Positions 42,134 to 51,400 of a stretch of 64,000 nt of DNA are shown here, piece by piece (the stretch's first letter is position 1; each line of letters begins with the position of its first letter). This DNA comes from Chrysopilus asiliformis (lineage: Eukaryota; Arthropoda; Insecta; Diptera; Rhagionidae). A model generated the notes under the pieces. That model was not told where the DNA came from, made no database searches, and saw nothing but the letters and a program-made list of their open reading frames with translations. The position numbers were made by a program, and so were the translations under genes. Where the stretch lies: contig OZ035961.1 of assembly GCA_964034945.1 (NCBI GenBank), positions 64,462,244-64,526,243 of the forward strand, read 5' to 3'.

Positions 42134-42817
42134 TCATAATTCTATGTAAGTATCGAAACCTTTCCTATAATGCCCTTGATTTATGGAGCTATCTTTATCA
42201 ATTACTAAAAACCCATATGCTTCCTTCCAGCACTCTCTACATAACTTCCGAAAGTCATCAAAACTCATATCTGAGTTTACATGATCATTATAAATGTGTT
42301 TCAAATTTAAATCATCCTGTTTAAACACAATGAGAAGATTAGCATTATCTCTTATTAAATGCTTCGGTATTCGAGTGTAAGTTTGACAAAGATAAAAACT
42401 ATCAACTTCAAAATGTCGACCCATACAAAAATATTCTTTCATATTATTTTGATTCTCACAAGCAACATCATCAAAGATGAATACCGAATTTGGTTTAGCT
42501 TGTTTAGCTGGAATGACTTCAGTATTGTTTGAAAACGTGAAATATCCTATTTCATGAATACATTTCACAATTTCATGTAATTTTTTATATTTTGGTTGAT
42601 GGATTGATTTAGAGTAAATATATATATTTTGGAATCTCAATCCGTTTTCGTGTACCAACAAACTTATCATGATATTGGTTTTACCACAATTCGAAGGTCC
42701 TACTATTAAACACCTTATACTGTTTGGTAATAAAGGTCCATGTTTCGTTCTTTCCATCGATTTCACATCATCAACATTACAAATCGGTAACGTTGTTCTT
42801 TGCTTAATGAAACGCAT
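42134..42817 (-). CDS. DNA-packaging ATPase (FtsK/HerA-A32 type)
   Basis: 227 aa, intact. Walker A LIVGPSNCGKTNIMISLL (about residues 36-53) and Walker B SVFIFDDVACE (about 110-120), then a YLCQTYTRIPKHLIRDNANL sensor-like segment (about 140-160). Small Walker ATPases of this type package genomic DNA into capsids in Polintons, virophages and adintoviruses. Divergent from the PLA2/core gene; its TATA (42849-42856) and initiator (42821-42825, minus strand) give a predicted leader of only about 6 nt. Confidence 0.85.
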   Translation of the reverse strand: MRFIKQRTTLPICNVDDVKSMERTKHGPLLPNSIRCLIVGPSNCGKTNIMISLLVHENGLRFQNIYIYSKSIHQPKYKKLHEIVKCIHEIGYFTFSNNTEVIPAKQAKPNSVFIFDDVACENQNNMKEYFCMGRHFEVDSFYLCQTYTRIPKHLIRDNANLLIVFKQDDLNLKHIYNDHVNSDMSFDDFRKLCRECWKEAYGFLVIDKDSSINQGHYRKGFDTYIEL

Positions 42818-43005
42818 CGTACTGATGAATAGATGTATAAATACAATAATTTTATATCAATACATCCACATATAATGTTTGTAGTTGTAGAAGAAAGTTG
42901 ATTTATACAAATTAATATTTGTTATTGCATCTAATGTAAATATATAAATACTGGATGTTTATAACTTGATAGTCATTACCGATATATCTTTTGATAGAGT
43001 AACAA
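42818..43005. promoter_or_regulatory. Divergent TATA-Inr promoters for ATPase and PLA2/core genes
   Basis: Minus strand: TATAAAAT (plus 42849-42856) and TCAGT (plus 42821-42825), 33 bp from the first T to the +1 A. Plus strand: TATAAATA (42943-42950) and TCATT (42973-42977), 32 bp apart. Both spacings match arthropod RNA polymerase II core promoters. Confidence 0.6.
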
Positions 43006-43830
43006 ATGATAAACTATTCCCATAGTAAGTCATCATCATTAAAAAACCTTCGCAAAAGTGGAAAAGGTTTAATAAATTCCCTCATTAATAAATTGCCCTT
43101 CGAACTTCATCTGCCGGGATACCAATATTGTGGACCGGGTACAAAGCTGCAAAAACGATTAGCTAGAGGAGATCAGGGAATCAACGATTTAGACAAAGCT
43201 TGTAAAGAACACGATATCGCATATTCCAAAAATAAGGATACAATAAATCGAAATATTGCTGATAGAGTGTTGGCGGAAAAGGCCTGGCAGAGAGTAAAAG
43301 CTACAGATTCTAGTTTGGGTGAAAAGACTAACGCATTACTCGTAACTAATCTCATGAAAGCTAAAAGTAAATTCGGAATGGGTCTTAAGAGGAAATCTAA
43401 AAAGAAACGCGGCGGAAAGGTGAACTGGTTCCGTAAAGCAGTGAATAACGCGAGAACAACGCTGAAGAATCGCGCCCCGAAAAATTTACAAGATGCGATA
43501 AAAGTGGGTCTAATAGCAGCAAGGAAAATATTAAAGTCAAAGAAGAAATCCACAACAACACCAAGAATTATCCCCATACCAAAAACTGGTGGAATAGTAC
43601 CATTTCTGATACCTCTCTTTGCGGGACTATCAGCTCTGGGTGCATTATCGGGTGGTGCGGCAGGTATAGCTAAAGCGGTAAACAGTGCATCGTCAGCTAA
43701 AAAACAGTTGGAGGAAGCAAATCGTCATAATAAAACCATGGAGGCAATAGCTCTTGGAAAGGGTTTACGCCTTCAACCGTTTCGAAAAGGCCTTGGTCTC
43801 TACTTAGAACGATCGACAAAAAACTTTTAA
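43006..43830 (+). CDS. Phospholipase A2 / adenovirus-core-X-like virion protein
   Basis: 274 aa, intact. Residues about 36-75 hold a parvovirus-type phospholipase A2 core: LPGYQYCGPGTKL (calcium loop) and DKACKEHDIAYS (catalytic His-Asp). A strongly basic middle (GLKRKSKKKRGGKVNWFRKA and KILKSKKKS) could bind DNA. Near the C terminus, GGIVPFLIPLFAGLSALGAL begins a hydrophobic segment like that of adenovirus core protein X precursors. The combination suggests a virion protein that both condenses DNA and breaches the endosomal membrane; this is inferred from homologues. The next gene (protease) overlaps its 3' end in another frame. Confidence 0.75.
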   Translation: MINYSHSKSSSLKNLRKSGKGLINSLINKLPFELHLPGYQYCGPGTKLQKRLARGDQGINDLDKACKEHDIAYSKNKDTINRNIADRVLAEKAWQRVKATDSSLGEKTNALLVTNLMKAKSKFGMGLKRKSKKKRGGKVNWFRKAVNNARTTLKNRAPKNLQDAIKVGLIAARKILKSKKKSTTTPRIIPIPKTGGIVPFLIPLFAGLSALGALSGGAAGIAKAVNSASSAKKQLEEANRHNKTMEAIALGKGLRLQPFRKGLGLYLERSTKNF

Positions 43831-44210
43831 GTGGGCTACCTAAAAGAGCATTAAATGAACTTGACCTAAAAAAGTATGCAAAACATTTACCACATTTTCG
43901 AGGAGTCTTCATGCTGGATACTCTACCTAAGGTACCTCGAAAAAATGAATGTGGTATCGTGAACTTAGATAATTCCAAGGGTCCGGGAACGCATTGGGTA
44001 GCCTATAACAAGATGAACAACAATTCGATTTACTTTGATAGTTTCGGAAACCTTCAACCGCCAATACAAATTAGGAAATACTTAAAAGGAAATGTACAAT
44101 ACAATTACAAATCTTTCCAAAATTATAATTCAATTAATTGTGGTCATTTATGTCTTAAATTTTTATATGATGTAAATGAAAATATCATACAAATACATAC
44201 AAGTTTATAG
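43827..44210 (+). CDS. Adenain-like cysteine protease
   Basis: Maturation protease of adenovirus/Polinton type. Motifs: GTHWVAY (catalytic His), YFDSFG (acidic/Asp), and INCGHLCLKFL (catalytic Cys) near the C terminus. The first ATG is at 43911, but homology-like sequence (LPKRALNELDLKKYAKHLPH) extends upstream in the same frame to about 43827. That frame is open back to 43734 without an ATG and overlaps the PLA2/core ORF. Expression may use a frameshift, a non-AUG start, or an N-terminally short form. Otherwise intact. Confidence 0.75.
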   Translation, partial: LSGLPKRALNELDLKKYAKHLPHFRGVFMLDTLPKVPRKNECGIVNLDNSKGPGTHWVAYNKMNNNSIYFDSFGNLQPPIQIRKYLKGNVQYNYKSFQNYNSINCGHLCLKFLYDVNENIIQIHTSL

Positions 44211-44218
44211 ATATTTGG

Positions 44219-44270
44219 GTATAAAAGGAGCAGTTTTTCATCATTCAAGTTAGTTGTAATCAGTTTTATA
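44219..44270 (+). promoter_or_regulatory. TATA-containing promoter of the 44289 gene
   Basis: GTATAAAAGG at 44219-44228 lies 60 bp before the ATG. TCATTC (44241) and TCAGTT (44260) are candidate initiators, but neither is at the usual 30-32 bp, so the start site is unresolved. Confidence 0.4.
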
Positions 44271-44288
44271 TATGGTTCTTATACCAAA

Positions 44289-44681
44289 ATGAGTGAATCG
44301 CATAACACTGTTAGAAAAGTATTGAAGGAATTGAGGAATATAAAGTATAAACCAGTCATCAAATTGGAGGAAATGGAACTATTCAGGAACTACAACACCA
44401 CTAGAGCTGAAAAGGTACCAACTAATTGGGGGGAAAAAATAGTGTTAGAACTGGATAAAAGCGTTCGGATATTCCTACCAAAATACTATGACGATATGAG
44501 TAAAGAAACAGTGGAACAAATCAACATCGGAGACTATTATATAAGAATCAATGGAAAAATATCCGATTACGAATGGGCTATAGAATTTCAGCATCAGAAA
44601 ATTAGGATTGATGATGACGAATATACTGCTACTATGACACTACCAACTATTCAAAATTTTTATAACGAAAATCATTTCTGA
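44289..44681 (+). CDS. Small conserved Polinton protein A (OB-like?)
   Basis: 130 aa. Contains PTNWGEKIVLELDKSVRIFL + P, a pattern shared with the protein encoded at 45247-45672 (TKWGDKFVAELLDYNVFLP). Alternating beta-like segments and this K-W-G-E/D-K core suggest a small beta-barrel, possibly single-stranded DNA binding, but that is inference. Intact. Confidence 0.55.
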   Translation: MSESHNTVRKVLKELRNIKYKPVIKLEEMELFRNYNTTRAEKVPTNWGEKIVLELDKSVRIFLPKYYDDMSKETVEQINIGDYYIRINGKISDYEWAIEFQHQKIRIDDDEYTATMTLPTIQNFYNENHF

Positions 44682-45246
44682 TATTTATCTCTAAATTTCG
44701 TTATAGAAATCATGGAACAAACACTATAATAATGTGTCAGAGATTATTATCGAACAACTTGCTGACGAGTTCGAAAAGCTGCATATTTAAGTTAATTCAA
44801 TTTTCACAAAAAACTATTTGTAAAATTTAAATTTAATAAAATGAAATATATTGTAAGACTGTTGTATTATTTCAATTTTCTTAGAGTTCAATCACCTCTT
44901 TTTATCAGAAAAGATTTTGGGGTTATCGAATTTCAGAAAACATATTTGTTTCTAGCTCACGTTTTTCTTATCGAATTTGTGGTTAGCAAACTTTAATACA
45001 ATATCTTTTAATCTACTGCTACTAACCTATATTTGATGTAGTTTTAACTAAATTCAATTTCAAGGTTCAGTATCGATGCATTGTAAAATATTTAAAAGAA
45101 CAAAAAACAGTTTTTAATTTAAAAAATCTTTTATTTAACCTTTTTTAATATTTAAAATTACATTTTTGAATATTTAAAATTATATTTTTATTAAAAGCTG
45201 CCCTGGAAGGGTCATTCGGGGTGATTATCTGAGAGAGAAACAAAAA
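44682..45246. other. AT-rich spacer between the two related small genes
   Basis: Mostly non-coding. A short frame (NVSEIIIEQLADEFEKLHI, 44731-44790) looks protein-like and may be a leftover of a gene. No PolB motif is present. Confidence 0.4.
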
Positions 45247-45672
45247 TTATTGATATATTTTAAAAAATTTAAAAAATATACTACCTTTGATTTTTTTCGG
45301 AGGTTCACACTCATCCTCATCACGGACTACGATTTTTTTTCTTCTGATCCTTTTGGGTTGTTCCGCCTCCTCATCGTCAGAGTTGTCGTTAGGAGTGAAA
45401 ATGATATTGAAGCCAAAAGTTCGTTTTATAAATGTTGGCTTAATCAACATTTTTCTGAAGTCATCAATCGTCACTTCGTTAAAAGAATTGGGGAGGAATA
45501 CATTGTAATCGAGTAACTCGGCCACAAATTTATCCCCCCATTTTGTTTTAACTTTTCGGATGTCAACCACTCTGTATGACATCCCTATCTGCATATCGTT
45601 TATTTTCAATATATTTTTAAATTTATCACTCTGTGCAGCAATTTCTTTGATTTTCTTGAAAATGTTAGACAT
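45247..45672 (-). CDS. Small conserved Polinton protein B (paralogue of A)
   Basis: 141 aa on the minus strand. MSYRVVDIRKVKTKWGDKFV then AELLDYNVFLPNSFNEVT parallels the A protein. C-terminal acidic DDEEAEQP and basic KRIRRKKIVV patches could be a nuclear-localisation or DNA-contact tail. Convergent with A. Probably a duplicated gene; function unknown, ssDNA binding suspected. Confidence 0.55.
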   Translation of the reverse strand: MSNIFKKIKEIAAQSDKFKNILKINDMQIGMSYRVVDIRKVKTKWGDKFVAELLDYNVFLPNSFNEVTIDDFRKMLIKPTFIKRTFGFNIIFTPNDNSDDEEAEQPKRIRRKKIVVRDEDECEPPKKIKGSIFFKFFKIYQ

Positions 45673-45819
45673 GATGTTGGATTCGGAATGTTTTCCAAAT
45701 GATTTTATTCCACTTTTTATATAAAATTTTTCTAATTGATTTTCAACTGACCACAGGTATGTTATTAATGAACAAAATTTTTCAACTTGATTTTAATTTT
45801 ACTAGTTATGTTAGATTTT

Positions 45820-45925
45820 ATTTTATATCGATGCACAATAAGTGTTTATTCTATTTTATATTGACACACAATAAAATGTTATATTCTTATATCGATGCAC
45901 AATAAAATGTTATATTTTAACTTAT
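45820..45925. repeat. Three imperfect 'ATATCGATGCACAATAAAATG' repeats
   Basis: TATATCGATGCACAATAA, TATATTGACACACAATAA and TATATCGATGCACAATAA recur at about 50-bp and 35-bp steps near the putative right end of the Polinton-like element, echoing (not copying) the ATATCGAT repeats at its left end. Confidence 0.6.
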
Positions 45926-45950
45926 TAGAAAACGTCTGCTTCTGTTGAAT

Positions 45951-46245
45951 GACTTAACTCGAATCTGCACTCACTAGTTCTGACTGACTGCCACTGACTC
46001 CACGCATGCTTCAGTCACTTGTTCTTCTTGGATCACCCACGCGCTGATCGATATTTTCTTATCAATCATTCGCGGTGGTCTTTTGTTTGCCGAATTGGCG
46101 AATTTAAAGGGCTTGCTGTGATTTCGCGTGTCATTTGATACCGAGAACACTTGGGCGGAAATCATTGTTGATTTTATTTAAAGTGTGGAATTTTTATTCC
46201 ACAGCGTTCAGGTTTTCTTGGATTGCCGAATAGGCAAAATTGATT
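45951..46245. other. Uncertain right flank of the Polinton-like element
   Basis: A GC-richer segment with a 63-codon minus-strand frame lacking motifs. It includes the possible TIR remnant (inverse of 35855-35881). No BEL/Pao gag, which should follow if the Polinton had inserted cleanly, is visible. Confidence 0.35.
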
Positions 46246-46274
46246 TAATCACTTTCTTTGACTCACAGTGTAAT

Positions 46275-46470
46275 CACATTGTCCGTCTGTCTGTTGCGCG
46301 GATTGCGGGCGCACGGATTGAGCTAGAGACTTGAAATTTTCTGCAGATCCGTTTTTCGTAAAATGTGAAACTAAGTTAAGGGGGACAACTGTTCGAATTT
46401 TGATACGAAAATCACCATACGGGTCTCCAATGATTGCCAGATTGCCAATTATAGCTTTTGTTATGTTTAG
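46275..46470 (+). mobile_element. Helentron-like family A, internally truncated
   Basis: Begins in a short (GTCY)n, then 'tgcgcggattgcgggcgcacgg', then jumps to the 3' end (atcaccatacgggtctccaat, TTGCCAGATTGCCAAT, TTTGTTATGTTT). The middle is deleted and the hairpin stem has one mismatch. Confidence 0.6.
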
Positions 46471-46820
46471 TACGTAATTTTGAATTTTGTGCAACGTTAA
46501 CGCTCTCGCGGACACCACTTTTTAGAGTGCGTTACTCAGAATGTCACACATCGTGGTGTTCGAGGAAACAGAAAAAGGTATAAAAAAACATTTCCAAGAA
46601 TAATTCCTTTTTCTGTACATTTATACGTCATGTTTATACGTCATGTCCCACCAGTTACATGACGTGTATATACGTCATTGTCCATTAAAGGGTTAAAATA
46701 AATATTTATCTAAAAATTATCTAGATAAGTTGGCTTTTTATCTTATCTATTATCTTTCAAATTTTTATTATCTATTATTTTATCTAGATAAACATTACGA
46801 GCATTTATCTTTATCTTACA

Positions 46821-47273
46821 CAGGGACTATATTGACTTTTATTTCTGGTGTACCAGCAAAACTGTCTGCTAAAAAGCCAATGTGGACCAATCTGGTTTAC
46901 CAGTTTTTCTGGTAAGACAGTGCTGGTATACCATTTTCGTAGACCAGATTCTGACAGGCGAGCAAATTAAAATGGCGGAAACTAAATTTTCGAGAAAAGA
47001 TATATGGAAGCTTATCATTATTTTACGAGAAAATGAATTTATGGAATGCAGATATTACAAGAGAGTCGATTTGAGAGGGCAAAGGGTAGATTAATTCTTT
47101 TCCAGACGTTTTAAAGCCAATATTTTGGGCACCATAATTTGTTGTTTCCTGTTTACTGACATTTGGCCTACTGAACTGTTTTACCAGAATTTGACCACCA
47201 AACAAATTTGACAGATTGCGACTAAAAGGCTTACCAGCTGGTATACCAGAAATAAAAGTCAATGTAGTCCCTG
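46821..47273. mobile_element. 453-bp TIR element (CAGGGACTA ends)
   Basis: CAGGGACTATATTGACTTTT + ATTTCTGGTGTACCAG at the left is mirrored at the right (ctggtataccagaaataaaa + gtcaatgtagtccctg). CAGGG ends suggest hAT. A flanking TTATCT occurs on both sides but at unequal distances, so the TSD is not certain. Non-coding. Confidence 0.6.
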
Positions 47274-47292
47274 TGTTATCTAGATAAAAATC

Positions 47293-47886
47293 ATAACAAA
47301 AGCTATAATTGCCAATCTGGCAATTATTGAAAACCCGTATGGTGCTTTAAGTTAACAGCGAACAGTTGTATCAAAATTCCACTTTGAGGTCAAATTTTCC
47401 AATAAGATTTTTTTAAATGTATTCCAATCGGATTTTGATGTATGGGAGTTTTATGTAGAATCATATTCCAAATAACTTTTGTTCTTGGACTTTTTTGATA
47501 AGATGCACCGTTTTTGCGATATTTACAAAAAACGTTTTCGTTCGTATGGGGGGTACCCGTCCCTAATGGTCCATTTTTGCCCATTAACGAATTTAGTCTC
47601 ACTTTTTACGAAAAACGGATCTGCGCAAAATTTCAAGTCTCTAGCTCAATCCGTGCGCCCGCAATCCGCGCCACAGACAGACGGACAGACAGACGGACGG
47701 ACAGACCGACAGACAGACAGACGGACGGACGGACGGACGGATGGACGGACGGACATGCAGAAATTAATTATTTTTATCATTCTAAACACAGTGGTGTAAT
47801 TCATTTTTGTGTGTGATGACGGGATCTTGGCGTTACAAACGGTAAGGCAAAGTTAGTATACCCTTTGGTTTCACCATACGGGTATA
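47293..47886 (-). mobile_element. Helentron-like family A, complete, inverted
   Basis: The plus strand reads AAAAGCTATAATTGCCAATC (3' hairpin end) through (GACAGACG)n (47680-47755) to TTCACCATACGGGTATA. Same internal order as 8427-9057. Confidence 0.7.
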
Positions 47887-48434
47887 AACATAACAAAAGC
47901 TATAATTGCTAATCTGGCAATTATTGAAAACCCGTATGGTGATTTAAGTGAACAGCGAACAGTTTTATCAAAATTCCACTTTGAAGTTAAATTTTCCAAT
48001 AAGATTTTTTAAAATTTATTCCAATCGGATTTCCATGTATGGGAGTTTTATGTAGAATCATATCCTAAATAACTTTTATTCTTGGACTTTTTTGATAAAA
48101 TTCACCGTTTTTGAGATATTCAGAAAAAAAGTTTTCGTTCGTATGGGGGTACCCCCCCTAATGGTCCATTTTTGCCCATTAACGAATTTAGTCTCACATT
48201 TTACGAAAAACGGATCTGTGCAAAATTTCAAGTCTCTAGCTCAATCTGCGCGCCCGCAATCCGCGCCACAGACGGACGGACAGACGGACAGACAGACGGA
48301 CGGACATGCAAAATTCATTTTTTTTGGTCATTCTAAACACAATGGTGTAATCCATTTTTTTGTGTGATGACGGGATCTTGGCGTTACAAACGGTAAGGCA
48401 AATCTAATATACCCTTTGGTTTCACCATACGGGT
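47884..48434 (-). mobile_element. Helentron-like family A, complete, inverted, tandem
   Basis: A second copy head-to-tail with the previous one (…CGGGTATAAACATAACAAAAGC…), with a shorter GTCY array (48270-48305). Ends TTCACCATACGGGTATA and is fused to the start of the family B array. Confidence 0.7.
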
Positions 48435-51400
48435 ATAAAAATGGATGTTTGTCTGTCTGTTTGTCTGTCCGTTTGAGATTACAAAACTTAAAAACCACTG
48501 GACCGATTTTTACGCGGTCTTTTGCAAAATGATCTGTGTTGCCAGGAGCAGGTTTTTAGCTATGTAGATTTTCAAAATTCGAAACGGAAGGTCCTTTAAG
48601 GATAACGGAAGTATCCTTTTTCCCATTTTTCTCCGGAAAAATTGCCATTATGGGGTTTTGGGGTCGCTGATCACGAATCCGGTGTTGGAATTTCAAAATT
48701 CATAACGGAAGGTCCTGTAAGGATAACGCAAATATCCTTTTTCCCATTTTTTCCCGGAAAAATTGCCATTATGGGGTTTTTGGGGTCGCTGATCACGAAT
48801 CCGGTGTTGGAATTTAAAAATTTGAAACAGAAGGTCCTGCAAGGATAACGCAAATATCCTTTTTCCTATTTTTCCCCGGAAAAATTGCCATTATGGGGTT
48901 TTTGGGGTCGCTGATCACGAATCCGGTGTTGGAATTTCAAAATTCTAACCGCAAAGTCCTGTAAAGATAATGCAAATTTCCTTTTTCCAATTTTCTCCGG
49001 GGAGTTTGGTATTATGGGGTTTTGGGGTCGCTGATCACGAATCCGGTATTAAATTTGCAAAATTCGAAACGGAAGTTCCTGTAAGGATAACGCAAATATG
49101 CTTTTTCCCATTATTCCCCGGGAACATTGGCATTATGTTTGGGATCGCTGATCACGAATGCGGTGTTGGAATTTCAAAATTCTAACCGAAAAGTCCTGTA
49201 AGGATAACGCAAATGTCCTTTTTCCCATTTTTCCCCGGAAAAATTGCCATTATGAGGTTCTTGGGGTCGCTGATCACGAATCCGGTGTGGGAATTTCAAA
49301 ATTCGAAACGGAAGGTCCTGTAAGGAAAACGCAAATATCCGTTTTCTAATTTTGTCTCCGAAAAACTGGTTGTAGGGTGTTTGGGGTCACTAATTACGAA
49401 TCTGGTGTTGGAATTTCAAAATTCGGAACAGAAGGTCCTGTAAGGTAACGCAAATATCCTTTTTCCCGTTTTTCCCCGGAAAAATCGGCATAAGGGGGTT
49501 TTGAGGTCGCTGATCACAAATCCGGTATTAGATTTGCAAAATTCGACACGGAAGGTTCTGTAAGGATAACATTTTTTCCCAAAACTTTTTAAGTTATTTA
49601 TGGTTTTTTGGCATTCTAAAATTTATACAAAAAACTTTTAGCTGCCAACGCAGGGTCTGCTAGTCTATATATATAAAAATGGATGTTTGTCTGTCTGTTT
49701 GTCTGTCCGTTTGAGATTACAAAACTTAAAAACCACTGGACCGATTTTTACGCGGTTTTCTGCAAAATGATCTGTGTTGCCAGGAGCAGGTTTCTAGCTA
49801 TGTAGATTTTCAAAATTCGAAATGGAAGGTCCTTTAAGGATAACGTAAATATCCTTTTTCCCATTTTTCTCCGGAAAAATTGCCATTATGGGGTTTTTGG
49901 GGTCGCTGATTACGAATCCGGTGTTGGAATTTCAAAATTCGAAACGGAAGGTCCTTTAAGGATAACGTAAATATCCTTTTTCCCGTTTTTCCCCGGAAAA
50001 ATCGGCATAAGGGGGTTTTTTGGGGTCGCTGATCACGAATCCGGTGTTGGAATTTCAAAATTCTAACCGAAAAGTCCTGTAAGGATAACGCAAATGTCCT
50101 TTTTCCCATTTTTCCCCGGAAAAATTGCCATTATGAGGTTCTTGGGGTCGCTGATCACGAATCCGGTGTGGGAATTTCAAAATTCGAAACGGAAGTTCCT
50201 GTAAGGATAACGCAAATATGCTTTTTCCCATTATTCCCCGGGAACATTGGCATTATGTTTGGGATCGCTGATCACGAATCCGGTATTAGATTTTCAAAAT
50301 TCGAAACGGAAGGTCCTGTAAGGATAACGCAAATATCCTTTTTCCCGTTTTTCCCCGGAAAAATCAGCATAAGGGGGTTTTTTGGAGTCGCTGATCACGA
50401 ATGCGGTGTTGGAATTTCAAAATTCTAACCGAAAAGTCCTGTAAGGATAACGCAAATGTCCTTTTTCCCATTTTTCCCCGGAAAAATTGCCATTATGAGG
50501 TTCTTGGGGTCGCTGATCACGAATCCGGTGTGGGAATTTCAAAATTCGAAACGGAAGGTCCTGTAAGGAAAACGCAAATATCCGTTTTCTAATTTTGTCT
50601 CCGAAAAACTGGTTGTAGGGTGTTTGGGGTCACTAATTACGAATCTGGTGTTGGAATTTCAAAATTCGGAACAGAAGGTCCTGTAAGGTAACGCAAATAT
50701 CCTTTTTCCCGTTTTTCCCCGGAAAAATCGGCATAAGGGGGTTTTGAGGTCGCTGATCACAAATCCGGTATTAGATTTGCAAAATTCGACACGGAAGGTT
50801 CTGTAAGGATAACATTTTTTCCCAAAACTTTTTAAGTTATTTATGGTTTTTTGGCATTCTAAAATTTATACAAAAAACTTTTAGCTGCCAACGCAGGGTC
50901 TGCTAGTCTATATATATAAAAATGGATGTTTGTCTGTCTGTTTGTCTGTCCGTTTGAGATTACAAAACTTAAAAACCACTGGACCGATTTTTACGCGGTT
51001 TTCTGCAAAATGATCTGTGTTGCCAGGAGCAGGTTTTTAGCTATGTAGATTTTCAAAATTCGAAATGGAAGGTCCTTTAAGGATAACGTAAATATCCTTT
51101 TTCCCATTTTTCTCCGGAAAAATTGCCATTATGGGGTTTTTGGGGTCGCTGATTACGAATCCGGTGTTGGAATTTCAAAATTCGAAACGGAAGGTCCTTT
51201 AAGGATAACGTAAATATCCTTTTTCCCGTTTTTCCCCGGAAAAATCGGCATAAGGGGGTTTTTTGGGGTCGCTGATCACGAATCCGGTGTTGGAATTTCA
51301 AAATTCTAACCGAAAAGTCCTGTAAGGATAACGCAAATGTCCTTTTTCCCATTTTTCCCCGGAAAAATTGCCATTATGAGGTTCTTGGGGTCGCTGATCA

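Larger units (their letters stand above)
35366..45950. mobile_element. Polinton/Maverick (adintovirus-like) element
   Basis: The left end is taken as AGCGGGTTCTAGACCGGAAG, because BEL/Pao homology stops exactly before it and Polinton termini start with AG; the six bases before it are ACAATA. About 800 bp of terminal, partly repeated, sequence precedes a retroviral-type integrase gene, followed by capsid, protease, ATPase, PLA2/core, collagen-like and other genes. These are the morphogenesis hallmarks of Polintons/adintoviruses. No PolB is visible. The right end is uncertain: a short inverse match (GCGTGGGTGAT.CAAG at 35855 and inverted at about 46040) may be TIR remnant. Confidence 0.85.

Noticed and set aside
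41771..42139. 122-codon ORF of ENRSVV repeats and its reverse counterpart
   Set aside because: It is the 18-bp minisatellite read through; no non-repeat coding sequence is attached.
43173..43577. Minus-strand 134-codon ORF
   Set aside because: Antisense shadow of the PLA2/core gene.
45974..46165. Minus-strand ORF considered as BEL/Pao gag start
   Set aside because: No gag motif, no LTR or primer-binding site beside it, and a possible TIR remnant overlaps; left as unassigned flank.
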